From positions 1 through 43,519 of the forward strand of contig SZPM01000020.1 of NCBI GenBank assembly GCA_030263715.1: a stretch of DNA of 43,519 bases, read 5' to 3'. Made by a program: the position numbers and the translations under genes. Below the pieces are notes generated by a model. The model saw only the letters and a list, made by a program, of their open reading frames with translations. It did not search any database and was not told the origin of the DNA. The stretch's first letter is position 1. Every line of letters begins with the position of its first letter. This DNA is from ATM1 sp003577165. GTDB taxonomy: Bacteria > Armatimonadota > Fimbriimonadia > Fimbriimonadales > ATM1. Shown here one piece after another: positions 1 to 8,752 of the stretch.

Positions 1-1
1 C

Positions 2-799
2 GCCACGAAGGAGGGCGCGGACGCGGAAGCCTCTCCGCTCGACGGATACTTCGACGCGCCGGTGTCAGTCGAAGAGGTGGCCGCGTGGACACAGCCCTTC
101 GGCAAGGGCCTCGTCACTTACATGCCCGCCAAGCGCGACAGTTGGAAGGCGTTCCAATCTGTGGTTCGCCACCTCGTGTACCGCCTCTCCCGAATCGCGC
201 CGGGGCGCGCCGACGCGCGAAACCTCGACGACAAGAGAGACGGCGTCTTTGTCACCGACCTCGGCTCACGGGTCGCAGCGTTCAACTCGCTTCCGGCTGC
301 CACCGAGAAGTCCATCGGCTCATCCAAGATCACGCTCCCTCCTGGTGGCGTTGCCGTCCTCGGGCCGAAACCGCCGCCCGACAGGATCATCCAGCCGGAG
401 TCTCAGCCGGGATCGCTCGCCACACTTTCCCTCCCGGGCGCCTCACCGACAGCCGGCCCGAACGCGGTCCACGTGCCAGAGGGCAAGACCTGGACGGCGA
501 CAGTCACGGGGCTGGAGGCGGCGCGCGTCCGCTTGTTCGCTCGCGCCCTCAGGGACGGCAAGCCGTACCTCACTCGCTTCCGTGTCGGCGAAGTAGAGGT
601 GGCTCCAACTTCCTTCGGGTCAGGCTCGTCGGACGTGTACCTCGTCGGCGAGTTCGAGCCGACCGACGGCGAACTCCGAATCGAGGTCAGCGGCACCGAA
701 GAGTTCGACCTCGACGCCCTGATCATCACCGCGAACCGGAAAGTCATCGGCTACCGCCTTCGGGGCGCCGCGACTGGGCCGAACTTGCCGAGGGGGTAA
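2..799 (+). CDS. C-terminal part of a large, probably extracellular protein
   Basis: The frame is open from the left edge of the window to a stop at 797-799, so the 5' end is missing and 265 residues are visible. A GTG at 62 is in frame, but coding potential continues upstream of it. The visible part starts with a stretch like the trimerisation or C-terminal region of large glycoside hydrolases (GKGLVTYMPAKR). Next come a beta-rich segment with 'VFVTDLGSRVAAFNS' and 'ITLPPGGVAVLG', a Pro-rich linker and a terminal beta-sandwich-like domain. No catalytic residues are visible. A carbohydrate-active or surface protein is an inference only. An imperfect hairpin without a T-tract follows at about 818-841. 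Confidence 0.7.
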   Translation, partial: ATKEGADAEASPLDGYFDAPVSVEEVAAWTQPFGKGLVTYMPAKRDSWKAFQSVVRHLVYRLSRIAPGRADARNLDDKRDGVFVTDLGSRVAAFNSLPAATEKSIGSSKITLPPGGVAVLGPKPPPDRIIQPESQPGSLATLSLPGASPTAGPNAVHVPEGKTWTATVTGLEAARVRLFARALRDGKPYLTRFRVGEVEVAPTSFGSGSSDVYLVGEFEPTDGELRIEVSGTEEFDLDALIITANRKVIGYRLRGAATGPNLPRG

Positions 800-895
800 C
801 ATCGTCCGACGATAGCGCCCCGCCGAGAGAGCTCGGCGCGGGCATCCCGAGAAAGCGCACGGGTCGGGGCTACGACCCGGAGGAGGGAATCTGGC

Positions 896-2275
896 ATGAA
901 TGTATTTGCGCACATGGGGCGGAGGTTGCTCATCCTGGCCGGCTTGGCCGCACTGACCAGCGCATCGCTGGCGATTGGAGCTCCCGCCGATCTGAAGGTC
1001 GTTCGGGCCGTGGGAAGCCCTGCGATCACCGTCAGTTACGCGAAGGTGAAAGCCGTCCGGGCCGACATCCTCATCAACGGTGCCTTCATCGCAAGCCAAA
1101 AACTCGACCCATCCAAAACCGCGGGTGAGTTCGGCTACACGCTCGATTTCGACAAGTTACAGACGGGCGACAACGTCGTAGACGTGACCCTCTACGACGC
1201 GAGCGGCAAGGCTCTCGAGACGCAGCGCACGATCCTCAAGGTTGAGCGCGCCGAGGACCTCGCCGTCTACGTGAGGCTCCCGAAGCACGGCTCCACCGTC
1301 CAGGGCACGGCGATGATCCAGGTCGGCTTCGGCGTCCGATCGAACGAAAAGTACGTTTCGCTCTACGTGGATGGACAGTTCCGGGCCATGAAGAACTTCC
1401 CGCCTTACCAGTTCGCTTGGGACACGCTGCGCGAGAAAAACGGCTGGCACGAAATCCAGGTCCTCTGCTACGACGAGACTCAGCAGACCCACAAGTCGCC
1501 TGCCATCCGAGTCTTCGTGGAGAACCCCGGCGGCCGCACCGAGCGAGTCCTGCCGGAGCCAGGCGCCCCCGCGAATCCTGAAGTCGGGTCCCCGACGGGA
1601 GCCGCCAAAGGGCTGAAGGGCACCGGCGGCGCGCTCGAAGTGACCCCCACCGCCACAGGCATCGCGCCCAAAGGCGGACTCGCCCTCGAGAATCCCAAAG
1701 TCGGCTCTCCCACGGGAACCACTGCGGGCCTCAAGACGAGTCCGAAAGTCGCTCCTGAAACTTCCGGTCACAGGCTCGTCACTCCGTCCGACACGCCGAA
1801 AGCCACTATCCAGCCCAACGTGGGCAAGACCGAGCCCGGCGTTACCGGAGCAGAACCCTCGATCAAGAAGGCTATCGTCTACGGCACGCGCCTCGACTCT
1901 GAAGGTCCCTACAAGATCTACATAGACGGCGTCGAAGTGTCGTTCGACGTCTCGCCCCGAGTCGAGAACGGCCTGCCTCTGACGCCGTTCCGGCACCTCT
2001 ACGAGCACGCCGGCGGTACGGTCGACTGGCTGCATGACGAAAAGGTCTGCACGGCGGCCGGCGTCGGATTCGACGTCTGGATCAAGATCGGCGACCTCTT
2101 CGCGAAGGTCAATGGCAAGTCGATCCAACTCGAACTCCCGGCCTTCATTGACAAGGGCCGAACCATCGTCCCCCTGAGCTTCATCCGCGAGACCCTCGCC
2201 GTCGACGTCGAAGTCGACCCTGTGACAGGGCACGTCCTAATCACGCCGACGAAAGAAGCGAAGTCGGGCGGCTAA
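896..2275 (+). CDS. Secreted Ig-like protein with C-terminal copper-amine-oxidase stalk domain
   Basis: This 459-residue protein begins with a signal peptide (MGRRLLILAGLAALTSASLAIGA). A strong AGGAGG ribosome-binding site lies at 881-886, before the ATG at 896. The N-terminal half looks like one or two bacterial Ig-type beta-sandwich domains: 'DILINGAFIASQKLD' near residue 60 and a segment ending in 'GWHEIQVLCYDE'. A Pro/Gly linker at about residues 210-310 holds two copies of NPxVGSPTGxxxGLK. The last 110 residues match the copper amine oxidase N-terminal (stalk) domain: 'GLPLTPFRHLYE', then 'GRTIVPLSFIRETL' and 'VLITP'. Such proteins are usually exported and cell-surface or periplasmic. 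The substrate or partner cannot be told from sequence. A terminator follows directly. Confidence 0.85.
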   Translation: MNVFAHMGRRLLILAGLAALTSASLAIGAPADLKVVRAVGSPAITVSYAKVKAVRADILINGAFIASQKLDPSKTAGEFGYTLDFDKLQTGDNVVDVTLYDASGKALETQRTILKVERAEDLAVYVRLPKHGSTVQGTAMIQVGFGVRSNEKYVSLYVDGQFRAMKNFPPYQFAWDTLREKNGWHEIQVLCYDETQQTHKSPAIRVFVENPGGRTERVLPEPGAPANPEVGSPTGAAKGLKGTGGALEVTPTATGIAPKGGLALENPKVGSPTGTTAGLKTSPKVAPETSGHRLVTPSDTPKATIQPNVGKTEPGVTGAEPSIKKAIVYGTRLDSEGPYKIYIDGVEVSFDVSPRVENGLPLTPFRHLYEHAGGTVDWLHDEKVCTAAGVGFDVWIKIGDLFAKVNGKSIQLELPAFIDKGRTIVPLSFIRETLAVDVEVDPVTGHVLITPTKEAKSGG

Positions 2276-2291
2276 CGGATCCTCTCGGCAC

Positions 2292-2332
2292 GCGGCCCCG
2301 GCTGTCCATACCGCCGGGGCCGCTTCCTTTTT
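2292..2332 (+). terminator. Rho-independent terminator after the stalk-domain gene
   Basis: A perfect 11-bp GC stem (GCGGCCCCGGC at 2292-2302, GCCGGGGCCGC at 2313-2323) encloses a 10-nt loop. TTCCTTTTTG follows. It lies 17 nt after the stop codon of the upstream gene. Confidence 0.9.
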
Positions 2333-2397
2333 GGGCTCCAAACCTAACGCTGCCGCGCAGGATTTCCAAAATCCATAGGGAGAAGAGGCGCGAGAGG

Positions 2398-2772
2398 ATG
2401 TCATTAGTGCACGAAGAGCAGAGGGCCAGACCACGGTACGAAGTTATGGAGTTCGGAATGCTGTGGCGCTCAAACGGCCAACATTCCGAACCTATCGCAT
2501 CAGTCGTCATCACCAACGCAAGCCTGGGGGGTGTCCAATTCCAGACCGCGCACCCGGTCGAAGTTGACACCGAAGTCGTTCTCGAACTTGGCGGCGAGAA
2601 GGGAAGCCTGTTCCTTCCCGGTGATGTCCGCTACGTCAACAACGGAGTCGGAAACCTCCACACCTGTGGCTTCCGGTTCAAGCCGCGCACGCGTCGAGAC
2701 CGCCAGGACCTCGCCAGGTACGTGTTCTCGATCCGCGACCGAGTAGTCGAGGCGAGCGAGGCCGTCTGGTAG
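2398..2772 (+). CDS. PilZ domain protein
   Basis: This is a single-domain PilZ protein of 124 residues. It carries the two c-di-GMP-binding signatures of the family: an RxxxR-type box near the N-terminus (RARPRYEV, residues 9-16) and NASLGG at 40-45, the D/NxSxxG motif. The typical C-terminal strand 'CGFRFKPRTRRDRQDLARYV' is present. PilZ proteins bind cyclic di-GMP and relay it to motility, adhesion or polysaccharide machinery. No partner gene is visible next to it. The ATG at 2398 is preceded by a GAGAAGAGG ribosome-binding-like stretch. The gene stands alone between a terminator and the porin leader. Confidence 0.88.
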   Translation: MSLVHEEQRARPRYEVMEFGMLWRSNGQHSEPIASVVITNASLGGVQFQTAHPVEVDTEVVLELGGEKGSLFLPGDVRYVNNGVGNLHTCGFRFKPRTRRDRQDLARYVFSIRDRVVEASEAVW

Positions 2773-2834
2773 CCGGCGTGACTGCCGGGCGTTAACAGAC
2801 CCCTAACCATATCCGCGTTCCCACTTGCGACGGA

Positions 2835-2870
2835 GCGGGCAAAATCATGCCCGCGCGCACTCACGCGCGC
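2835..2870 (+). promoter_or_regulatory. Two overlapping hairpins in the porin leader
   Basis: GCGGGCA (2835-2841) pairs perfectly with TGCCCGC (2848-2854). GCGCGC (2853-2858) pairs with GCGCGC (2865-2870). The two stems share bases 2853-2854, so they compete. They end five bases before the porin ribosome-binding site AAGGAGGG (2875-2882). A translational control role is possible but unproven. Confidence 0.4.
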
Positions 2871-2887
2871 TCGCAAGGAGGGAAAGA

Positions 2888-4321
2888 ATGCGGATACTCG
2901 CAAATCGGACTGCGATTTCTCTGGCAGTCCTGTTCGGCTCGTGCGCTCTGGCGATGGCAGGTGCGCCGACCGCACCAATGTTCCCGCCCGGAGCATTGAC
3001 GAATCTGCTCGGTCACGCAGTGGACCTCTCGTCGCTCACCCAGGAAGACGCGATTCGACTCCTCGGATCGAAGATGGAAGAGTTCTCCGACCTGAAGTCG
3101 AAAGCGAACGGCATCACGGAGAGGCTCGCAGCGTCGGCAACAAACGTCGCGAAGACGGAAGGTGAGTCGGAGACCGCGGTTCTGAAGGAACTTCTGAAGG
3201 AACTCGTGCAGGTGAATCAGCAACTGCAGAAGTTGCAGGGCGACGTGGAAGGGATTCTGGCGTGGGTAGACACGCAGAAGAAGAGCCTTCCGCAGATGCA
3301 AAGTGACATCGCGAAGTTGAAAAAGCCCGGAATCACGAACTACGTCCAGTTCCAATGGTCGGACACGCAGCAGCAAAGCGGTCGTACGACCAACGACGGC
3401 TTCCAAATGCGACGCATCCGCTTCGGTCAGAAGAACAAGATCGACGACAAGACCAGCATGAAGATCAGCTTCGATCTCGCGACCGGGTCGAACCGGCTAT
3501 CCGCCGAACTTCGCGACGCACAGCTGATCTACGACCTCGAACCCGCAGGTACCAGTCCGGTCAAGCAGTTCATTCTCGGCCAACAGCCTCTGCCTCTCGG
3601 CTACGAAATCGAGCGCTCTGCATCGGATCGCGAATTTCCCGAGCGCGCCCTCTACAACACATCCCTCTTTGCAGGCGAGCGCGATCGAGGCGTGCAATAC
3701 CGTCACGCCATCGGCGCCGGGTCGTTCGTCCACGTTGGGCTATGGCAGGGCATGACGGTCTCCGACCCGCAGCAATCCGCCGACGGATTCCGCGACGCCG
3801 ACAACACCATCGCATACTCTGCAGGCTTCCGCCACAAAGACCACAACTACGAAGTCGGAGTGACCTACTTCCACGGGACGCGCGGCGGGTTCACGCCCAC
3901 GGTTGATCCCCTCAATCCCGTTCCGGAAGTAGATCGCAACCTCGTGTACCTGGACGGAATCGTGTCGAACTTCCTTGCTCCCGATCTGACTCTGCGCGGC
4001 GAACTCATGTTCGGCGAAGACAGGCCGCCCGTCGGCGGGAAGACCGACCCGCTCTACAGGAGGCAGACGGACGTCCTCGGCTACCAACTGCAACTCTCCT
4101 ACAGCGCGAACGCCCGGAGCCAGTTCCACGTCAGGTACCAAATGTTCGATCCCGATACGACGTCGTCACCGGACGATGCCGTCCAAGGCGTCGGCTTTGG
4201 ATACACGTACTGGGTCCACCCCGGAGCAAAGGTGACGATCAGTTACGAGATCTTCGACGAGACGGGGACGGAGATTCGCAACAACGTCTGGACGATCCGA
4301 TCGCAGTTCAAACTCGGATAG
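2888..4321 (+). CDS. Outer-membrane porin, OprO/OprP (phosphate-selective) family
   Basis: This 477-residue porin has a signal peptide (MRILANRTAISLAVLFGSCALAMA). An Ala/Leu-rich periplasmic segment follows, with heptad-like coiled coil at about residues 75-145 ('ELVQVNQQLQKLQ'). The beta-barrel begins near 'YVQFQWSD', with 'FQMRRIRFGQKNKIDD' and the family's end 'TIRSQFKLG'. The terminal residues suit an outer-membrane insertion signal. OprO/P proteins form trimeric anion channels; phosphate selectivity is a family property and cannot be read here. An in-frame start at 2825 exists, but the AAGGAGGG at 2875-2882 and the signal peptide decide for ATG 2888. It shows that the cell has an outer membrane. 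Confidence 0.88.
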   Translation: MRILANRTAISLAVLFGSCALAMAGAPTAPMFPPGALTNLLGHAVDLSSLTQEDAIRLLGSKMEEFSDLKSKANGITERLAASATNVAKTEGESETAVLKELLKELVQVNQQLQKLQGDVEGILAWVDTQKKSLPQMQSDIAKLKKPGITNYVQFQWSDTQQQSGRTTNDGFQMRRIRFGQKNKIDDKTSMKISFDLATGSNRLSAELRDAQLIYDLEPAGTSPVKQFILGQQPLPLGYEIERSASDREFPERALYNTSLFAGERDRGVQYRHAIGAGSFVHVGLWQGMTVSDPQQSADGFRDADNTIAYSAGFRHKDHNYEVGVTYFHGTRGGFTPTVDPLNPVPEVDRNLVYLDGIVSNFLAPDLTLRGELMFGEDRPPVGGKTDPLYRRQTDVLGYQLQLSYSANARSQFHVRYQMFDPDTTSSPDDAVQGVGFGYTYWVHPGAKVTISYEIFDETGTEIRNNVWTIRSQFKLG

Positions 4322-4360
4322 CGCGGTCACACCGCACGCGGCGTGGAGACCATCGAGTTC

Positions 4361-5815
4361 CTAAACTCGTTGCGTCTTCCACGCCCCCCTCCGAAAGAGG
4401 GAGATCATCAGCACGCCGTTGATTGCTTGAGTGAGCGACATGACCCACCAAGCAGCGGGACTCCCGCCGCCGGCCACAACCGCCCAGAGCCAAACCGCTG
4501 GGATGCGCACGCCAACTTGCGAAATCGCCGCGACCCAAGTCGGGCGAATCGAATCACCCGCCCCCTGCATCGCGCCCGTCAGAACCATTGCGTAGCCGAA
4601 CAAAGGCTCGGTAACGGCCATCAGCCTCAAAAACAGAGCGGCGCTTGCGCGCGTCTCAGGTTCCGTCACAAAGATCCCCGCCAACTGATCCGCAAAGAGC
4701 AGGAACACCAGCGATCCCGTCCCCATGATGATGGCGCCCAAATGCGCCGACGCCCACGCGAGCCGTTCAGCCTCCTTTGGGTCCTTGCGCCCCAGGTTCT
4801 GGCCGACGAGCGTCGAAGCCGCAAGCATGAATCCAAACGCAGGCATGAACGCCAGCGACTCGCAGCGGATGCCGACGCTCAGCGCGGCAAGCGCCTCGTT
4901 CACGTTCTTCGTCCACGACAAGGCGAGTGTGAATGCGCTGAAGCTGATCACGCGAATGAGGGACGCGATCGACGCGGGAATTGAGATGCGGAGAATCCTC
5001 CACATCCAACCGAAGTGCGGCATCTGAAGCTTCCAAACGGGGCCCAATACCGTTCCTCCCGCAACGGGAAAGTAGACGAGCGCGGCATACCATGCGCTGA
5101 GCGCGAACGCGGTCGCCGCTCCCGCGATTCCCATCCCCGCGCCGGGCAGCGTCAGCGTTAAGCCCATCGGCGAAATCTGGTGCGTTGGGAAGATGAGCAG
5201 GTAGTTCAACACCATGTGAACGAGAATCTGCGACCCCGAAACGTACATCGGCCTCTTCGTATCGCCGATCGCGCGAAGGCTGGCGGCGACGACGTTGAAA
5301 ACGTAGACCGCCGGCATCCCCATCAAAAACGGCGTCATGTATTCGCGAACGAGCGGCTCCACCTTGGGGTTGTCCCTCGTGAACAGGGCGGCGAGAGCGG
5401 GCAAGAACAGCCACACGATGAGCGGGACCGCCACGCCCAGCAGCAGGCTGAGCATCAACGATTGCCTGCACGCTCTTTCCATGTCGTCCTGTTTGCGCGC
5501 GCCGTAGAACCGGGCGACGAGCGCAGTCGCCCCCGTCCCCATCGCAAACGCGATGCTGAACAGCAGGAACGTCAGGCTCATCGAGGCGCCGTGTGCGGCG
5601 ACCGCGGAGTCCCCTAAACGGCCCAGAAAGAAAGAATCGAGCAGGCCGTTGAACACCTGAAGCGAGTTCAAGGCGATCGCAGGCCAAGCCAAGTCCCAAA
5701 CGATCCGCCAAGCGCTCGGCTTGGCCGAAGCGTCCGAATCTCCGGCCACCACCTCGTGGTCAACCGCGTCCTGCTGTACGGCTCCCGATCCGCCGTTGCT
5801 CGCCTTGTCCGACAT
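4361..5815 (-). CDS. MATE family multidrug/toxin efflux transporter
   Basis: This 484-residue protein has the 12-helix layout of MATE cation antiporters. A 35-residue hydrophilic N-terminus leads into 'WRIVWDLAWPAIALNSLQVFNGLLDSFF', the conserved first-helix region. 'LVARFYGARK' follows helix 2. The second half repeats the pattern around 'FGFMLAASTLVGQNLGRKDP', the conserved GQNLG motif. Family members export drugs or metabolites in exchange for Na+ or H+; the substrate is unknown. It converges on the porin gene with only 39 bp between stops. The ABC exporter upstream reads in the same direction, with a 130-bp gap. Confidence 0.92.
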   Translation of the reverse strand: MSDKASNGGSGAVQQDAVDHEVVAGDSDASAKPSAWRIVWDLAWPAIALNSLQVFNGLLDSFFLGRLGDSAVAAHGASMSLTFLLFSIAFAMGTGATALVARFYGARKQDDMERACRQSLMLSLLLGVAVPLIVWLFLPALAALFTRDNPKVEPLVREYMTPFLMGMPAVYVFNVVAASLRAIGDTKRPMYVSGSQILVHMVLNYLLIFPTHQISPMGLTLTLPGAGMGIAGAATAFALSAWYAALVYFPVAGGTVLGPVWKLQMPHFGWMWRILRISIPASIASLIRVISFSAFTLALSWTKNVNEALAALSVGIRCESLAFMPAFGFMLAASTLVGQNLGRKDPKEAERLAWASAHLGAIIMGTGSLVFLLFADQLAGIFVTEPETRASAALFLRLMAVTEPLFGYAMVLTGAMQGAGDSIRPTWVAAISQVGVRIPAVWLWAVVAGGGSPAAWWVMSLTQAINGVLMISLFRRGAWKTQRV

Positions 5816-5945
5816 GGAAGGAACCCCGACGCGCGAATGTCAGGTCGAAGTAACGCCTCGGCGCACGTCTGGGGCTGAGGAGGGATTGTGGCACGGCTCC
5901 CGCCCTTGAGCCGATGGCAGTCTCAGCCGAGGCCCTCCTTGCCGG

Positions 5946-8183
5946 CTACGCGATGCTGAATTCCTCTTCCGCCAGTTCGTCCGCGTTGATGTAATCCGCG
6001 CGCATCTTCGCCATTTCCATCTGCAGATTGATGAACTTGTGATACGTGCCTTTCAAAGCCATCAGTTCATCATGTGTTCCGAACTCCGTGACGCGACCCT
6101 CTTCGAATACCAAGACGCGATCGGCGTTCTTGAGCGTGCTCAACCGGTGCGCGATCGCAAACACCGTGCGACCTTCGACGAGGTTCGCCAACGCTTCCTG
6201 AATCTGCCTCTCCGTTTCCGTGTCCACGCTTGAGGTCGCTTCGTCGAGAATCAGCACTTTCGGGTTGTGAAGAATCGCGCGCGCGATCGAAATCCTCTGA
6301 CGCTCTCCCCCAGAGAGTCTCTGACCTCGCTCGCCAACATACCAATCGTATCCATCGGGGAATCTCGTGATGAAGTCGTGTGCGTTCGCCGCTTTGGCCG
6401 CAGCGATGATCTCTTCCAAAATCGCTCCCGGCCGCCCGTACGCGATGTTGTCTTTCACGCTTCCGGGAAACAGATAGGACTCCTGAGGGACAACTCCAAC
6501 GAGTCGGCGGAACTCGTGCAGGTCGAGCGTCCGCAAGTCGTGCCCGTCCATCGTAATGCTGCCTTCCGTCGGGTCGTACAGCCTCAGCAGAAGGTTCATG
6601 CTGGTTGTCTTTCCGCTTCCACTCGGTCCAACGATTCCGATCATCTCGCCGGGTCGAACTTCGAAAGAGATGCCGTGAATCACCTCTTGCGACTTTTCAT
6701 ATCCGAAGTGAACGTTGTCGAAGACGATGTGCCCTTTGTAGTCGCCTAACACGACCGGGTCTTTCGGCTGTTGAATGTCCGGCACAGTATCGAGAACTTC
6801 GAACACCCTTTCAGACGCAGTGAGAGCGCGACTTGTCCAGTCAATGATTCGCGTCATTACCTGCAGTGGCCCCTGCATCATCGCAAGATACGAGATGAAA
6901 GCCAGCAGGTCGCCCATCGACATCTGACCTGCAAGGACCGCGCGACCGCCCGCATACCAGACGAGCACGGAGCCGACGCTGACGATGAAGAGAATCAGCG
7001 GGAAGAACGTCGCCCACGCGGCCTCGGCCGCATAGCCGATGTCCGCGTGCGATTGAATCCGGCGAACGAAGCGATCCGTCTCTCGCTCCTCTCCATGAAA
7101 GGCCTTCACCACTCGCATGCCGCTGAGAACGCCCGTCAATGCGCCGCTCAGCCTCGACCAACTGTGCCAAAAGCGTCTCCACACTCGCTCGATCTGCGTT
7201 CGGAACCTCTTCACCAACCAGAGAACAAAGGGCACGGGCAGCAGAGTCCAGAGCGCCACTTGCCAGTTGATCACGAACAGCACGACCGGAATGCCGACCA
7301 GCAACAGCCCCTGCGTCAGGAGGATCGGAATCCCATCGACCAATATCTCGTAAAGCGCGCCCGTGTCGTTCGTCATCCGCGACATCACGCTTCCGAGCGT
7401 TCTGCGATCATAGTAAGAGAGCGACAAGGCCTGCATGTGACGGAACAGCTGAGCCCGCACGTCGACAATCACGTTGTTGCCGAGCCACGCATTCAACCGC
7501 AGCCTCAGGATTTGCGTGACCATGTACAGGAGGCTCGCGCCGACCAGCGCACCTACGAGAACCAGGAAGAGGCTCCCCGCCGCTTTCGGTTCCAAAACGC
7601 TATCCACCAACAACTTGCTGATGTACGGCGGAAGCAGCAGAAGAACCGTGCTGGATACCAGCAGGAACACGCTGAGCGCGACCTGTCGCCGATACGGCTT
7701 TAAGAAGCGAAAGAGGCGAATCAGCGTACGGCCTTTGTTGACGCATGTTTCGCAAACGTCACTGTCTTTGGGAAGCGGACGCAAGCATTTCGGGCAGACG
7801 CGTCTTGTCGCAATCGCCGAAGCGACAGGCTCGCCTTCCCGCAGCCTCTTCAGGCGCTTCGCAGTAGCAGCGATCTGCTCGGAGTGCGCCGTCGAGCCTC
7901 GGATCAACTCGACGACGCGCGTTTTGCAGTTGGCAACCAGGCAGCCCGCATCGACCAACTCCTCGTACCGGAAACTGTCCAGGTCGTGCAGGTTCCATTC
8001 CGCGCTGACGCGCGCCGAGCCGCCCTCCATCTCGACGCGGAGGATTCGCGTCGGCGTTGCGAGCAACCAAACTTGCCCATACCGCCCGTTGGGCAGGAGG
8101 TCCGATTCGACCGCGACCGTGGGCGCGTCACCTGTGCGCTCGGTGACTGCCCTCAGAACCGGTTCGGGGACGAATTCCTCCAT
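5946..8183 (-). CDS. ABC exporter (fused TMD-NBD) with N-terminal zinc-ribbon extension
   Basis: This 745-residue half-transporter has three parts. Residues 1-125 form a beta-rich PH-like domain ('VWLLATPTRILRVEM'). Residues 130-147 form a zinc ribbon (C130-x2-C133...C144-x2-C147). A type IV six-helix exporter membrane domain occupies about 155-450. The ATPase domain follows, with Walker A GPSGSGKTT, signature LSGGE, Walker B VLILDEATS and the H-loop AHRLS. The arrangement is that of MsbA/lipid-A or multidrug exporters, which work as dimers. The extra cytoplasmic domain is not part of MsbA and may be regulatory. A TAGAAT hexamer lies 12 nt before the start codon on the minus strand. Confidence 0.93.
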   Translation of the reverse strand: MEEFVPEPVLRAVTERTGDAPTVAVESDLLPNGRYGQVWLLATPTRILRVEMEGGSARVSAEWNLHDLDSFRYEELVDAGCLVANCKTRVVELIRGSTAHSEQIAATAKRLKRLREGEPVASAIATRRVCPKCLRPLPKDSDVCETCVNKGRTLIRLFRFLKPYRRQVALSVFLLVSSTVLLLLPPYISKLLVDSVLEPKAAGSLFLVLVGALVGASLLYMVTQILRLRLNAWLGNNVIVDVRAQLFRHMQALSLSYYDRRTLGSVMSRMTNDTGALYEILVDGIPILLTQGLLLVGIPVVLFVINWQVALWTLLPVPFVLWLVKRFRTQIERVWRRFWHSWSRLSGALTGVLSGMRVVKAFHGEERETDRFVRRIQSHADIGYAAEAAWATFFPLILFIVSVGSVLVWYAGGRAVLAGQMSMGDLLAFISYLAMMQGPLQVMTRIIDWTSRALTASERVFEVLDTVPDIQQPKDPVVLGDYKGHIVFDNVHFGYEKSQEVIHGISFEVRPGEMIGIVGPSGSGKTTSMNLLLRLYDPTEGSITMDGHDLRTLDLHEFRRLVGVVPQESYLFPGSVKDNIAYGRPGAILEEIIAAAKAANAHDFITRFPDGYDWYVGERGQRLSGGERQRISIARAILHNPKVLILDEATSSVDTETERQIQEALANLVEGRTVFAIAHRLSTLKNADRVLVFEEGRVTEFGTHDELMALKGTYHKFINLQMEMAKMRADYINADELAEEEFSIA

Positions 8184-8342
8184 TCGAAACTGTTGATTCT
8201 ACTCATCCCTCCCAACTACAAAAATCCGACGCCCGATTTCGCCGAATCCGGCGAAGATGCGTGGATTGACGCCAACCCAGCAACTTCGCAGGCAACCGCT
8301 CGCCCGGCAAGGCGGAAGACGCCTCAGGGAGCGAGATGGCCT

Positions 8343-8549
8343 ATGTCGAAGCGCCAGTTGAGGGTTGTTCGGTTGCTGGAACCGGATCTTTGTCTCGAAT
8401 GTGCATTTGCCCAGCAAGCCGACGTGGAAACCGCAGACGGATCGGTGCAGCGAATGCTGTACTGCCGCCGCCTCGATTGCGACAACTGGGACTACGAAAG
8501 CGCTGAACCGGCTGTGCGAGTCGAAGTCTGCGACGAAGAGACTCAGTAG
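8343..8549 (+). CDS. Small Cys-rich protein (68 residues)
   Basis: The predicted product begins MSKRQLRVVRLLEPDLCLEC and contains CxxC near residue 18, then 'LYCRRLDCDNWDYE'. This spacing suggests one small zinc site built from four cysteines. AGGGAG upstream of ATG 8343 could serve as ribosome-binding site, although the spacing is long. The frame is open further upstream into the ABC gene on the other strand, but composition becomes poor there. I do not recognise a named family. It lies divergently from the ABC exporter. Confidence 0.55.
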   Translation: MSKRQLRVVRLLEPDLCLECAFAQQADVETADGSVQRMLYCRRLDCDNWDYESAEPAVRVEVCDEETQ

Positions 8550-8589
8550 GATCGGAACCCTCACGCCGCGCGCGAAGTCTGACCTTGTA

Positions 8590-8720
8590 GAGTCGCCGCT
8601 TTAGCCATACGGCGGGGCTCATCGCACTCCTACGCGGAGATTTACTCCGCGAGCATCCAGCGTGCGGCTTACCCTTCCTCGCACGCGTTGTGGGCCGGAC
8701 CCCCCTCGGGCCGGCCCCAT
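8590..8720. other. Hairpin-rich intergenic segment
   Basis: Three perfect inverted repeats follow each other. CGCGGAG (8633-8639) pairs with CTCCGCG (8645-8651). CGTGCG (8661-8666) pairs with CGCACG (8680-8685). GGGCCGG (8692-8698) pairs with CCGGCCC (8711-8717). A weaker GCCG/CGGC stem precedes them. No T-tract follows any of them, so a simple terminator is not convincing. The segment holds no gene. Confidence 0.4.
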
Positions 8721-8740
8721 TTAATCCGGTATCCAGGGTG

Positions 8741-8746
8741 TAACCT
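8741..8746 (+). promoter_or_regulatory. -10-like box of a probably leaderless gene
   Basis: TAACCT is followed by six bases and then the GTG start at 8753. No ribosome-binding site is present. The first three bases of this box (TAA) are an in-frame stop, so the GTG is the only usable start. Confidence 0.45.
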
Positions 8747-8752
8747 GTCCGA

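Noticed and set aside
1591..1735. Repeat of NPxVGSPTG-type linker in the stalk-domain gene taken as a DNA repeat
   Set aside because: It is a protein linker repeat with two diverged copies, not a mobile or regulatory DNA repeat.
1157..2233. 358-residue open frame antisense to the stalk-domain gene
   Set aside because: No start context and biased composition; the plus-strand gene has a signal peptide, ribosome-binding site and terminator.
6771..7703. 310-residue open frame antisense to the ABC exporter
   Set aside because: His/Gln/Arg-rich low-complexity translation typical of a reverse frame; the exporter is well supported.
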